From Dugong dugon (lineage: Eukaryota > Chordata > Mammalia > Sirenia > Dugongidae): 64,000 nt of DNA. Shown piece by piece: positions 34,834 through 46,274 of the stretch (positions are counted from its first letter, which is position 1; every line of letters starts with the position of its first letter). The translations under genes and the position numbers were made by a program. The stretch lies in the NCBI GenBank assembly GCA_030035585.1, contig CM057471.1, positions 69,216,319-69,280,318 of the forward strand, written 5' to 3'. The notes beneath the pieces were generated by a model, which ran no database searches, had not been told where the DNA came from, and was given only the letters and a program-made list of their open reading frames with translations.

Positions 34834-36264
34834 GAAAATTCATGATGAACAAAATCTCAAAATTTAAGAAAAGATGAGTATTACCATATTGTCCCTTTTG
34901 CCTCAGGTTCAAATGATGGCTTGGCATGGCACTAATACTGATTATCACTGATCATTAAGAATCATCTGAAGAGAACTTCAGGAATATGGAGGGAAGGAAT
35001 CGGATTTCAAGGGGTCAAGAAAAGGGTAGAAACAATTGCTAGAGACAACTCTTTCCAAAATTTTTGGTTGGTGAAGGAACTCCCATTTTGCAAGTGAGGA
35101 AACTGAAGCTCAGAGAAGTGACTTACCCAAGGTAACAAAGACTGTAAATACACGAAATAACTGAGAAGAAACTGAGGTTTCTTGCTCTTTTCTGCCCCAC
35201 AATGGGTTTAGCTTAGAGGAAGCGATCTGTGGTATGTTCACACATGTCAGTGGAAGAAATACTGGCAAATTAACTGGATAATAGCAATACTTCTACAATG
35301 AGGCAAAACAGGCAATATCAATTTTCCAGGAACTCCTAAAGGCAACGTGCTGAGGATATAGCCAAACTGAAGATCCAAGAAGCTGTGGGAAGAGCAATAC
35401 GGGCATGACATGATGATGCGCTTCTCCAGGGCCTGAGGAACACCAGAAATCCCTGAACCTGGGCTTTGGAAAATACGGAAGATTATAAATGACTGTTTTC
35501 CCAAGGAGTGAGCACCAAAAGGTACCAAACGGAGGCTTGAAGGATACTAAGTATGGTTTTGGCATGAGAAAGACTGACTACATAAGATTTAATGGTCTTT
35601 GCAATTTACCTGTTCTCAAAAGTTTGTGATTCAAGGTTACATTAAGCTAAAACTTTTACAACCAAAAATAACTGCCAACATATGACGTCCTAACAGGGAC
35701 AAAGCAAAGAAAAAAAGATAGAAGGCTTGCAGGGTCTAGTCTTTGGAAGGAAAATTATCTCTGAATTCCCAATCACCAGGTAATGGAAACAGAAATTCAT
35801 CTGCGAAAATGGTAAATGAACAATGTAGAAAGCCCTTTGCTCTTTTGTCCTAAGGGTTCTGTGAAGGCTGTAATTTCTCCTGCATGGGTTAGGGCACCAA
35901 GAGGTCATCTATTCAGCCTAAGGAACGAACGCTGCATACTTCCATAAATGAGATACCCATTACCTCACCACTACAGAACAGCTCTGACTATTAAGTTCTT
36001 CCTTACCGTGATTTGAAGTCTTTCACTCTATAGCTTTCTACCCACTAGATCTAAATCCATTCTTCAGGGGCCCACTGGACAGCCTTCATAGACGAAGACA
36101 ACAAACACAGTCCCCTAACGCTTTCAGCTTTCTCTTTCATGCAAGAAGTATTTATTGAGTAAGCCAACATTCCAGTTCCTTTTAAGAGTGCTTTACAGGT
36201 CATGCTTTCCTAAGACCTATCTTCATCACCTTCCTTCACATTCTTGTGTCAGAGTTCCTTTTAA
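34834..36264. other. Intron, mostly unique, one MIR
   Basis: A reverse MIR lies at about 35070-35190 ('tgcaagtgaggaaactgaag', 'cttacccaaggtaacaaaga'). Frames at 35247-35565 overlap on the minus strand and look like chance. Confidence 0.5.
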
Positions 36265-36720
36265 ATACAGCATCTACATTATTTATAACAGTGAGAAGGT
36301 GGGTAACTTAAAATATTAATCAATAAGAGACTGGTTAAACTAATATAGGTATACACTGGAATAGGTAATCATTTAAAAAGGTTAAGACAAATCTACATGT
36401 ACTGTCAGAGAAAGCCAGCCAAAGGAAAACAGGGAGTGGGAGACTGTAGAATACAATGATTGGTGTGATTCCATTTCTGTTTTTAAAAACTGTAACATAT
36501 ACACATATGTATATGTATGTGTGTGTGTGTGTGTGCGTGCGCACGTATATTTTGACATATACATAGATAAATGTTTGGAAGCGTATTCACTAAATATTAC
36601 TAGTGGTGACTGGAGTGGGGAGAGAGAAGGAAGGTAGGGACACAGATCACAGACAAGAAGACATTTTTACTCTATTATCTTTTTAGCCCATGTATATACT
36701 ACTTTTATGTTTGAAAAAAA
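36265..36720 (+). mobile_element. Old L1 3'-end fragment
   Basis: Decayed text of the type 'aagagactggttaaactaat', 'tgtgattccatttctgtttt' and 'gtggtgactggagtggggag', typical of ancient L1 3' ends. Confidence 0.6.
36511..36544. repeat. (TG)n / (AT) microsatellite
   Basis: Alternating purine-pyrimidine run ending GCGTGCGCACG. Confidence 0.9.
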
Positions 36721-36824
36721 AAGACTAGAAAGAAAAAAGATCAATATGTAAATACATACTGATATTGGAATATGTCTTCATATTGTTGAGAGATAAAAGC
36801 AGATATTAACCTCTCCCTCCCTTC

Positions 36825-36925
36825 CACCTGGAATATAAATTCTATGAGGACAGGGACTATGTCCTGTGTACTTTTGTATCCTCAGACCTAGCAAAATAGC
36901 TGCTCAATAAATATTGTTAAATGGG
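36825..36925 (+). mobile_element. L2 3' end
   Basis: 'tctatgaggacagggactat' then 'tgctcaataaatattgttaa'. Confidence 0.75.
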
Positions 36926-36980
36926 TGGGTAGATGAGTAGATGGGTGGATGGGTGGGTGGATAGATGGATGGATGGATGG
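36921..36980. repeat. (GGGT/GGAT)n microsatellite grown on the L2 tail
   Basis: Imperfect tetranucleotide run (GGGT, AGAT, GGAT) directly after the L2 end, whose usual TGAA tail could have seeded it. Confidence 0.85.
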
Positions 36981-37874
36981 AACTTATATCTGTCATATCA
37001 TGAATTATGAAGCTGATTTCAGAGTTTTAAGCTAACGCCCAGATGTCAAATTTGTTAGACACCACTATGCTCAGAGGCAGGAGGTAGCAGAAAAAAACAC
37101 AAGATAAGGAGCAAGAACATAGTCCTAACCCTAACATTACTGAAGGGGTCTTAGAAGAGTTATATGTTTAGTTCCTCCATCTAATGCTTCAATTTAACTG
37201 TATTTTTAAAAAGTAACTTTCCTGCATTGGCTCGAATACCTCCAGTGATGATGAAGAGCTTACGTCCTTGTTTTGAAGCTAAAATCTGACTCTCTGTAAT
37301 AAAAACATACCAGTCTTAATTCAACCTGTGGACACTGCCCAGCCTGAACAAGTCCTAACAACTGACTTATATGGTATATGGTTTTCAGTTCCCTCATTAC
37401 ACTGGTCATCTGCCTTTCCCTCTGGATATGTTCCTGCTTGGAAGGACCACGTGAAATGTGCTCAGAATGTAGTGTGACATGAAGAGTACAGAATAGAGAG
37501 GGGGACTATTCTAAGCTCTTTCAGATGTTATGTTGTTAATGGATGAAAATTGGGTTTACAACTTTTAGGGCATCCACACTATTACACAATTGTATAAAAG
37601 ATAATGGTCTAATATTATTGATCAGCCCTGAGCATACAGTTACTCAAACCTCTTAGTATTTTTTCATGTTCTGCTGTTAAACTGCCTCATTCACATTCTG
37701 TAAAGGTAAGCTGGGCTGTGGCCCCTGTGATGGTTAAGACTGTGTGCCAACTTGCCTGGGCCAGGATTCTCAGTGGTTTGGCAGTTATTATGTAATTTGG
37801 TAGTTACATAATGATCTAATCAACTCCATAATGAGATCTGCTATGAGCAGTCAATTCATTGAAAGTGAGCTTCC

Positions 37875-38456
37875 CAAGGAAAGTATTAGCCCAAGGGACA
37901 GAAAGGACCACATAAACCAGAGACTTCATCAGCCTGAGACCAGAAGAACTAGATGGTGCCTGGCTACTACCAATGACCACCCTGACAGGGAACACAACAG
38001 ACAGTCCCTGACAGAGCAGGAGAAAAGTGGGGTGCTGAACTCAAATTCTAGCAAAAAGAACAGACTTAATGGTCTGAGACCAGAGGGACCCCAGAAGACA
38101 TGGCCCCCAGCCTCTCTGTTAGCCCAAAACTAAGACCATTATTGAGTCCAACTCTTCAGACAAAGATTAAACTGGACTATGGGACATAAAATGATACTCG
38201 TGAAGAGTGTGCTTCTTAGCTCAAGTAGATACATGAGACTAAATGGGCAGCTCCTGTCCAGAGGCGAGATGAGAAGGCAGAGGGTCAGGAGCTGGTTGAA
38301 TGGACACAGGAAATCCAGGGTGGAGAGAAGGAGTGTCTGTCACAGTATAGGGACAGCAACTAGGGTCATATAACAATGCATGTATAAATTTTTGTATGAG
38401 AGACTAACCTGAATTGTAAACTTTCACTTAAAGCACAATAAATACATAAATAAAAT
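37875..38456 (+). mobile_element. L1 3' UTR insertion, type B tail
   Basis: Matches 32.08-32.6 kb ('ccacataaaccagagacttc', 'gaagaactagatggtgcctg', then 'aacaatgcatgtataaattt'). The duplication AAAGTGAGCTTCC (37862-37874) corresponds to AAAGTGAGTTTCC (38457-38469). Confidence 0.9.
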
Positions 38457-38780
38457 AAAGTGAGTTTCCTTGGGAGTGTGGCCTGCCTCCAATATATAAA
38501 TGGAGGCTACTGGTCTGGATCCTGCATCTAACTTGCTATCACCTAACCTCTGGTTTTTGGGACTTGAGCTAGCAACTTACCTGCTGATCTTGGGATTCCT
38601 TGGTCTCTAAAGCCTGTGAGCCAGTGGCCTGCTATCTGACCTGCTGATCTTGGGTTTGCCAGCCCCCGCAGCCACGTGAGTCAGGAGAAGCCTCCAGCCT
38701 GATGCCTGACCCACAGAATTGGGACCTGCCAGCTTCTACAACTGTGCGAGCCATTTCCTTGAGATAAACCTCTCTCTCTA

Positions 38781-38835
38781 TGGGTGGGTGGGTGGGTGGG
38801 GGTGTGGGTGTGGGTGTGGGTGTGTGTGTGTGTGT
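38781..38835. repeat. (GGGT)n-(GGGTGT)n-(TG)n compound microsatellite
   Basis: G-rich on the plus strand with many closely spaced G3 runs, located in the LTR. Confidence 0.9.
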
Positions 38836-39084
38836 ACGCACGCTTCACTGGTTTTGCTTCTCTAGAGAACCCAGCCTAAGACAGCCCCAAACACAAGACT
38901 TTGTTTATTGCCTTGTCTGAGTCACCCTAACTCTCCTGCCTATTGAAAGCATACAAGCTTCCCTAATACGATCATCATCACATAGAAACCCACAACCCAC
39001 AATCCACATCTGTATTCCCAGCCTTTATATAGAGAGAATTAAGCTAGGCCTTGAGCTCAGGTTATTCACTTCTCTCTATTATCA

Positions 39085-39430
39085 GAAAGTAATATAATAG
39101 AGTGTTTAAGAGTATGAGCTATGAGGTTAAATTGTTTAGATTCAAATCTCAGCTTCGACATTTACTAAATATATGTCCATATTGCTTAAAATAGTATGAG
39201 CTATGAGGTTAAATTGTTTAGATTCAAATTTCAGCTTCGACATTTACTAAATATACGTCCATATTGCTTAATCTCTATGCCTTACTTTCCTCATCTATAA
39301 AATAGGGATAACAATAGTACCTTTTTCATAAGGATGTTTTAAAGATTAATTGTGTTAACACGTATAAAGTACTTAGAACAGAGTTAATACATGTTAAGTG
39401 CTTGGCACATAGTAAATGCTCAAAAATGTG
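39085..39430 (+). mobile_element. MIR copy containing a tandem duplication
   Basis: 'gaggttaaattgtttagatt', then 'tttcctcatctataaaatag' and 'cttggcacatagtaaatgct'. Confidence 0.75.
39111..39274 (+). repeat. 82-bp tandem duplication inside the MIR
   Basis: Units 39111-39192 and 39193-39274 both begin AGTATGAGCTATGAGGTTAA. Only two base differences were seen (CTCAG/TTCAG and ATATGTCC/ATACGTCC), so the duplication is much younger than the MIR. Confidence 0.92.
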
Positions 39431-39879
39431 AGCTATTCTTATTGCTATTATCATATCGTCACCATTTTGTCTCAGGATACCCAACAATAAAATTAAGACA
39501 ATGATTCCTTAGTTCTGTGAGGACTAAGTAGGAATGTATGAGAAAGTGCCCCATAAATTCTGAAGTTGTAGGTCTCTATGAGAAAAGGGGTGTGATTCAC
39601 CTGAGTGAGCTTCTAACTCTTGTATGCCAGGGATCCACTCAGTTTGCCTACCAGTCAGGTACAGAAAAGTACGTTCTTATAGTAGTTGCACATATCTGGC
39701 TGTCCCCAGCAACCTGACTTCCCCTCACATCCACATGTGGTTTGCAGTTCACTGTCTGGGTTACAAAACCAAAAATCTGTTGATCTTTTGTAATAAATTG
39801 CCCTTGAAGTTTTGTTGGCTTTTTTTTAAAACTGTAATTATAAAGTCAAAAGCAAAAGCAACCCCATGTTTGCATACCA

Positions 39880-40050
39880 GCTACACATTATTTTAGCTAT
39901 GTTACCTCGGGTAACTCAATCTCTCTGAGCTTCAGTTTCCTCATCTGTAAATAAAGATAAAAATACCCACTTACAGGATTGTTGTGAGAACAAAGAGACT
40001 AACATACGTAAAAGACGGTGTAAAATACCAGACATCAAGATGTGGCTCAA
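39880..40050 (+). mobile_element. MIR copy
   Basis: 'cttcagtttcctcatctgta' and 'aggattgttgtgagaacaaa'. Confidence 0.75.
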
Positions 40051-40152
40051 GGAACGCAGCTGTATTTTATTATTATTATTTATCCACCTAGGTGCCATGG
40101 TTATTTTTAGTAATATCTTCCATAAATTTGAGCTTAACTTGCAGGCCTCTAT

Positions 40153-40306
40153 TAAACCAAACTCACTGCCATCAAGCTGACTCTCTTAGGGACCCTATAG
40201 GACAGAGTAGAACTGCCCCATAGGGTTTCCAAGGCTGTAAATCTTTACAGAAGCAGACACATCTTTAGCAGCCACGTGCTTTAACCACTGAGGCTCCAGG
40301 GCTCCT
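40153..40306 (-). mobile_element. Afrotherian SINE, long form, decayed
   Basis: 'aaccaaactcactgccatca', 'gggtttccaaggctgtaaat' and 'ctttacagaagcagac', ending in the reverse of the SINE head. Confidence 0.83.
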
Positions 40307-40335
40307 CAGATCTCTATCCAAAAAAAAAAATTAAA

Positions 40336-40455
40336 CCTGTTGCTGTCGAGTCTATTCCGACTAATAGCGACCACTATTACCAAAACCAAACCCGCTGCCG
40401 TTGAGGCAATTACAACTCATAGTAACCCCATAGGACACAGCAGAATGCCCCAGAG
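40336..40455 (-). mobile_element. Two SINE 3'-end fragments
   Basis: Tail text occurs twice: 'cctgttgctgtcgagtctat' and 'accaaacccgctgccgttga'. Neither keeps a tRNA-like head. Confidence 0.7.
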
Positions 40456-40899
40456 ATGAAAATACATACAGTGCAATCATACCAAACAGTTAAATCAGAG
40501 TTATCAAAGTTTTCTTTAAGAAAGTATGTACACACAAAATTGTCTTTGGATTTATTTCAAAGAGACTCCCAGAAACTTCACTGATGTGACTTTAAACTGT
40601 CAAAACTCTGTGCTTTCATCAAACACTGAATTAGAGGTTGATATGGCTACTGGGGTTCCTCCTTGAAAAGGATATCATTGGCAAAGGGTATCACTGACTT
40701 TGAGAGTTGGTATGTTACGTATCTCAATCACTTTTTGGACTTCCCTAATGACTTGGTTCTTGATTATCAAGTCATTAAATTCCAGAGCTAGAAGAGGCTT
40801 TAGAGATAAGCTAGTTCCTCCTCATTTTACAGATGGAGAAATTGAGGCCAAAGAAAGAATTTGCACATGTTTACATAAGTAACCTCTACACCACAGCTG

Positions 40900-41250
40900 C
40901 CTCTACATTTCCCCTCAAATCTATCCACTCTCCATCTCCACTACTACCAACCCTAACTTAAACCACCATCATCTCTCACCTGGATAACTATCTAGTCTGG
41001 ATAACTAACTGGTCTCCCTACTTTCTCTTGGGCTGTTCCTAAAACCCACTTTCCAATCCATTCTACAATGTAGTCAGAGAGGTATTCAAAATTCTTTGAC
41101 TCAGAACACTCTAAATACTTCCTCTTGTACTTGAAATAAAATCCATGGCTTTTATGTGGGCCTGTATGATCAGGCCCTAGCCTAATTCTCTGACCTTATC
41201 CAATTCTTCCCTCCTCATACTCATGCCATACATTGGAAATAATCCTTTCT
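40900..41250 (+). mobile_element. L2 LINE fragment
   Basis: 'atctctcacctggataacta', 'actggtctccctactttctc' and 'gatcaggccctagcctaatt' follow the usual L2 order. A MIR-like scrap precedes it at 40800-40870. Confidence 0.65.
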
Positions 41251-41778
41251 CACTGTCACAAAGCAATTTATATCTAGGAAGAGGATTACAGAGGGCTAGA
41301 CGATCACAATATATCAGTTCAACTGCTTAACACTGCTAATCCCATAACGCACTGTAGAATTGTGAGAAACCGCTTGTGTCAAAGTACAGGTTGACTATTA
41401 AGGAAAAGGGTTAAGAATGCTAAAAGGTATAAGGCATAAACTCTGACTTAGAATTACCTGGAAAGCAAACCATTTCAATAACTAGAAATTGTATCCTATT
41501 TCCATATTCATTTAACTTTTGTAAAGAAAAAACGTCCAAAACAGGACCTGTATCTAGAACATATATAATGAACTCTCAAAACTCAATAATTAGAAAACAG
41601 ACAACCCAATTAAAACACAGGCAAAAGACACGAACAGACAGTTCACCAAAGAGGCTGGCAAGTAAGCATATGAAAAGATGTCCAACAGAAATGTAAACTA
41701 AAACCACAATGAGATATCACAACACATCAGAATGGATAAAATAAAAAATACTGACAATACCAAACGATGGTGAAGATG

Positions 41779-43020
41779 AGGCTGTTGTTAGTTGGTTCCG
41801 ACTCATAACGACCCTACGTACAACAGAATGAAACACTGCCCAGTCCTGGGTGATCCTCACAATTGTTATGCTTGAGCCCGTCGCTGTAGCCATTGTGTCA
41901 ATCTATCTCGTTGAGGGTTTTCCTCTTCTTCGCTGACACTCCACTTTACCAAGCATGATGTCCTTCTCCAGGGACTGGTCCCTCCTGATAACATGTCCAA
42001 AGTTTGTGAGAGGAGGTCTTGCCATCCTTGCTTCTAAGGAGCATTCCAGTTGTTACTACTTCCAAGACAGAGTTGTTCGTTCTTCTGGAAGTTCATGGTA
42101 TATTTAACATTCTTCGCCAACACCATAATTCAAAGGCATCATTCTCCTTCAGTCTTCCTTATTCATTGCCCAGCTTTCACATGCACATGAGGCAATTGAA
42201 AACACCATGGCTTGGGTCAGGCACACCTTAGACCTCAAAGTGATATCTTTGCTTTTTAACACTTTCAAGAGGTCTTTTGCAGCGGATTTGCTCAATGTAA
42301 TGCATCGTTTGATTTCTCAACTATAGCTTCCATGGGTATTGACTGTGGATCCAAGTAAAATGAAATCCTTGACAACTCCAATCTTTTTTCTGTTTATCAT
42401 GATATTGCTTATTGGTCCAGTTGTGAGGATTTTTGTTTTCTTTATGTTAAGATGTAATCCATACTGAAGTCTGTCGTCTTTGATCTTCATCAGTAAGTGC
42501 TTCAAGTCCTCTTCACTTTCAGCAAGCAGGGCAGCATATCGCAGGTTGTTAACGAGTCTTCCTCCAATCCTGATGCCACATTCTTCTTTATACAGTCCAG
42601 CTTCTCCGACTGTTTGCTCAGCATACAGATTTAATAAGTATGGTGAGGGGATACAACCCTGACGCACACCTTTCCTGATTTTAAACCACACAGTATCCCC
42701 TTGTTCTATTTGAACGACTGCCTCTTGGTCTACCTACAGGTTCTGCACGAGCACAATTAAGTGTTCTGGAATTCCCATTCTTCACAATGTTATCCATAAT
42801 TTGTTATGCTCCACACAGTCGAATGCCTTTGCATAGTCCAAGAAACACAGGTAAACATCTTTCTGGTATTCTCTGCTTTCAGCCAAGATTCATCTGACAT
42901 CAGCAATGATATCCCTCTCTCCACGTCCTCTTCTGAATCTGGCTTGAATTTCTGGCAGTTCCCTGTCGATGCACTGCTGCAACCACTCTTGAATGATCTT
43001 CAGCAAAACATGAGGAGCAA
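41779..43020 (-). mobile_element. 5'-truncated RTE-clade LINE
   Basis: Reverse of the 3' half of the RTE: the 3' end near 41779 ('gctgttgttagttggttccg') and RT text up to 43020. A read-through at 42691-42317 shows GVRQGCIPSPYLLNLYAEQ and IKDDRLQYGLHLNIKKTKIL. The catalytic YADD box is gone: the frame reads RYAALLAESEEDL, so residues were deleted. The copy is inactive. Confidence 0.9.
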
Positions 43021-43065
43021 CTAGAATTCCCATATATTGCTGATGAGAATGCAAAATGGTACCAA

Positions 43066-43269
43066 AACCAAAAAACCAAACCCACTGCCGTCGACTCAAT
43101 TCCAATTCACAGTGACCCTATACGACAGAGTAGAACTGTCCCATAGGGTTTCCAATGCTGTAATCTTTACAGAAGCAGACTGCCACATATTCCTCCTGCA
43201 AAGCGACCGGTGGGTTCAAACAACTGAACTTTCAATCAGCAGCCAAGTGCTTAACCACCACGGCTCCTT
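43066..43269 (-). mobile_element. Afrotherian SINE, long form
   Basis: 'aacccactgccgtcgactca', 'tgctgtaatctttacagaag' and 'agccaagtgcttaaccacca' are all in reverse orientation. Confidence 0.9.
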
Positions 43270-43567
43270 GAATGTTTATAGCAGCTCTACTCCAAAACTG
43301 GAAACAACTCAAACCTCCTTCAATAAGTGAGTGGATCAACAAACACACACTGGTAATAAAAAGAAACAAACTACTGATACATGTAACAATTTGGATGAAT
43401 TCAAAAGCATTATACTAAATGAAAAAAACCAGTCTTGAAAGGTTACATACTGTATGATTCCATTTATATGACATTCTTGAAAAGACAAAATTATAGCAAC
43501 AGATAAAAGATCAGTGGTTGCTAGAGGTTAGGAGTAAGTCAAGGACGTGAACACAAAAAAACATACT

Positions 43568-43965
43568 TTCTGGAGCCATGGAGGCTGGATGAACCCCCAC
43601 ACTACTGCCCTGAGATCATCTTTAAACCTTAAACCAAAAATATCCCCTAAAGTCTTCTTAAAACCAAACAATAGTTTAACTTAACTAGTAAAAAAAATAC
43701 CTGCCTTGAGCATTGTGATCTTTTAAGAACTATCTATATGGGATCAGACTGACAACAGCAACTTGAAAGATTAGATAGGAACCTTAGGGAGCAGTAAGTT
43801 AATGTTGATGGGGGAGGAATAACTCAGCAAAGGAGTGTGAGAATGGTTGTTCAACTCAAAGAATGTAATCAATGTCACTGAATTGTACATGTAGAAACTG
43901 CTGAATTGGTGTATGTTTTGCTGTGTATATTCTCAATAACAACAAAAAAATACATAAAATAAGAA
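43568..43965 (+). mobile_element. L1 3' UTR insertion, C type
   Basis: Matches 21.25-21.66 kb: 'ctttctggagcc', 'ttaaaccttaaaccaaaaat', 'agttaatgttgatgggggag', and an end in CAATAACAACAAAAAAAT. Confidence 0.86.
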
Positions 43966-44125
43966 AAAGAATAGCATAAGAGAGTTTATTGGGGTAATGA
44001 AACTGTTCTGTATCTTGACTGTGATGGTGGTTACACAAATCTATATTCATAGAACTGTACTCCCCTTAAAAGTCAAAATTGAATGTTAATTTTTAAATGA
44101 AATTAAAAACTATTAAAAAGAAAAA

Positions 44126-44814
44126 AAACCTTTATAAAATAAAAACTCCTAATACTACCTATCCAAAAACATCATAATGCTTTGGGCACTAGGTCATCAA
44201 CTATTTCACCAAGATATAAGGAAAAAAAATTTCACCAAGATATCAGTAAAATCAAATACAAGTTGCCCTAGAAAACCAGAAAATATCTATGCTCTAAACT
44301 AGTGGAAAAAGTCTGATAAGATATTATTAAGACTCTACTTTTCCATTAAATAAAAAAATTACAATAGACCCCATTTCTCGGTTTGGAACATTCCTCTAGA
44401 GCTCAGCTGGCCCCTAAGCAGAGAGCATAACTTCTTAAAATCTATGTTAAACGTAGGCCTCTCCCTCTGTAGCACCTGGCAATTTGTAACAAGGTTAAGT
44501 AAGCCCACAGCATGCTCTTCCAAATTCCAGCAGCAGCTTCTTGAAGAGTCAAACCCCAGTGTCTAGGCCTCTAGCTCTGGGGTGGATCTGTGCTCCTTTC
44601 TAGCAAAGTATATTAATCTCTTTCAATACAGCTTGGAATACATTTGCAAAGGGAAGACTAGTAGGAATGTGAAGAGACCTCTCTTTTAGTTACAGGGGTA
44701 GGGGACTATCCATTCACAGATCAAAGCTCTCTCTGGAGTTTCCCCTGCAACGCAAACCAACCAATCTTTCTGTCTTATGTGGACCTTATAACTCACCCCC
44801 GTATCCTTTTACAT
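44126..44814. other. Unique intron
   Basis: No repeat or gene feature recognised. Confidence 0.5.
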
Positions 44815-45125
44815 TTTCATGCCTTTGCTCATGCTGTTCCTTCTGCCTAGGAGACCTTTTCCCAGGTCATCAACCTGGCAAATACCTTATCAATCTCTCT
44901 TGATGCTCTTCTGGTTGAAGTCTAACTTGACAGACCAAGTACAAAAGAGCACTCCTACATCTACACAACTCCTAGACCTTGCAGGGTTACTATTATTGTG
45001 CCTCCAACACTTCATTGCACTTATTTATTTGTGGGGCTATCTCCTTTAATATACTGTGTGCTCCACAGGGCAGGAACAGAGCACAGAGCAACCTTTAGTG
45101 AATGTTAGTTGAGTAACTGAATAGT
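44815..45125 (+). mobile_element. L2 3' end
   Basis: 'ctcatgctgttccttctgcc', 'gcacttatttatttgtgggg' and 'gctccacagggcaggaacag' are in L2 order. Confidence 0.75.
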
Positions 45126-45328
45126 GTAGCTTCTCTACTTGCAAATCAAAGTGAACAGTTTACTACAAGAACTCCAGATGACAAACTTCTGGGTCAGCAC
45201 AGAGACCTCGTGCCAATGCTCAAAGCTCAGTTATCAGCTCCCTAGGTTCCTGCCCAGTTCTAAGTTCCAAGTGAAGGTGAGAACGATTAGCATGCTTTAA
45301 GTGAAATCACATGTTCTATGAGGGTGGT

Positions 45329-45491
45329 GGAGCGCTGGCTGTGCAGTGGTTAAGAGCTCGGCTGCTAACCAAAAGGTCAGCAGATCGAATCCACCAGCTG
45401 CTCCTTGGGAACCCCCATGGGGGCAGTTTTACTCTGCCCTATAGAGTTGCTATGAGTCAGAATCAACTCAACAGCAACAGGTTAGGTTTTG
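45329..45491 (+). mobile_element. Afrotherian SINE, short form
   Basis: 'gtgcagtggttaagagctcg', a B-box-like 'agatcgaatcc', and the tail 'ctatgagtcagaatcaactc'. Flanks TATGAGGG and TATGAGGC suggest a duplication. Confidence 0.9.
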
Positions 45492-46092
45492 TTTAGGTTA
45501 TGAGGCTGGTAAATATAGTTGCCACACCACCTTACCAAAGACCACTTTCTCCAGAATTCTGACCAGATTTAGTATAATGTGTCCCAAAGATGGATATGTA
45601 CATTATTAGGCATCCCTGTTCTATGTGTCAAAAAGTGCTTTTGTAACTCCTTCTACGTATAAAACAATGTTCAGAATAAGTACTGGAGTCTCTCTGCATT
45701 CATTACTAAGACTACAAATTATAAGCTTAAACAATGCATATGAGTACTCTTTCACACATTACACTCACATGATTTTACTATTGTGCCCATCAGAACCAAA
45801 GGGTTCTGCTTTCCTGAGGCACTGGATCAATGTTTCCATAAAACCAACATTCCTTTCTTTGCATCCCTCAAGACTCCCTAGATATGCATCATTTTCCAAA
45901 ACACTCACTTTGGAAGCTGGGGGAAATAAAAAACTAAGAGTTTAAATTTTCCAGCATATATTTTGGACTTTCTGTATTAAAACTATTCTACAGTGGTTAG
46001 TATTTCTCAAGTATAAGATCAGTAACTTCATGGCAAGTGGTACAGAGTCTATGATTTCAAAAGACGTGAAGATCAGGTTAGGTGTGATGGTG
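45492..46092. other. Unique intron
   Basis: A plus-strand frame at 45625-45945 has no recognised homology or splice context. Confidence 0.5.
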
Positions 46093-46274
46093 TTGTCATG
46101 TGCTGTCGAGTCAAGTCGATTCTGACACAGCGGAACATAGCAGAAAGAACAACCCCACAGAGTTTCCTAGGCTGCAATCTTTATGTAAGCAGATTGCTAG
46201 GTCTTTTCTCCCATCCCATGGAGTGGCTGGTGGGTTCGAACAGCCAATCTTTTGGTTAGCAGCCAAACGCTTTC
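46093..46274 (-). mobile_element. Afrotherian SINE, long form
   Basis: 'tgctgtcgagtcaagtcgat', 'ggctgcaatctttatgtaag' and 'caatcttttggttagcagcc'. Confidence 0.88.

Larger units (their letters stand above)
37726..38883 (+). mobile_element. Ancient solo LTR (MaLR/ERVL-like), split by an L1
   Basis: TG...CA ends (TGTGATGGTTAAG to CCTAAGACA) with a perfect 5-bp duplication GCCCC (37721-37725 and 38884-38888). Without the L1 it is about 560 bp. Near the end 'gagataaacctctctctcta' resembles a LTR polyadenylation region. Five-bp duplications point to an ERVL or MaLR family. I do not recall the family name with certainty. Confidence 0.75.
41530..44125 (+). mobile_element. Old L1 hosting an RTE, a SINE and an L1 tail
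   Basis: Decayed ORF2 C-terminal text at 41530-41778 ('aaaaccacaatgagatatca') continues at 43020-43065 ('gctgatgagaatgcaaaatg'), 43270-43565 ('attatactaaatgaaaaaaa'), and a 3' end at 43965-44125. Confidence 0.78.
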
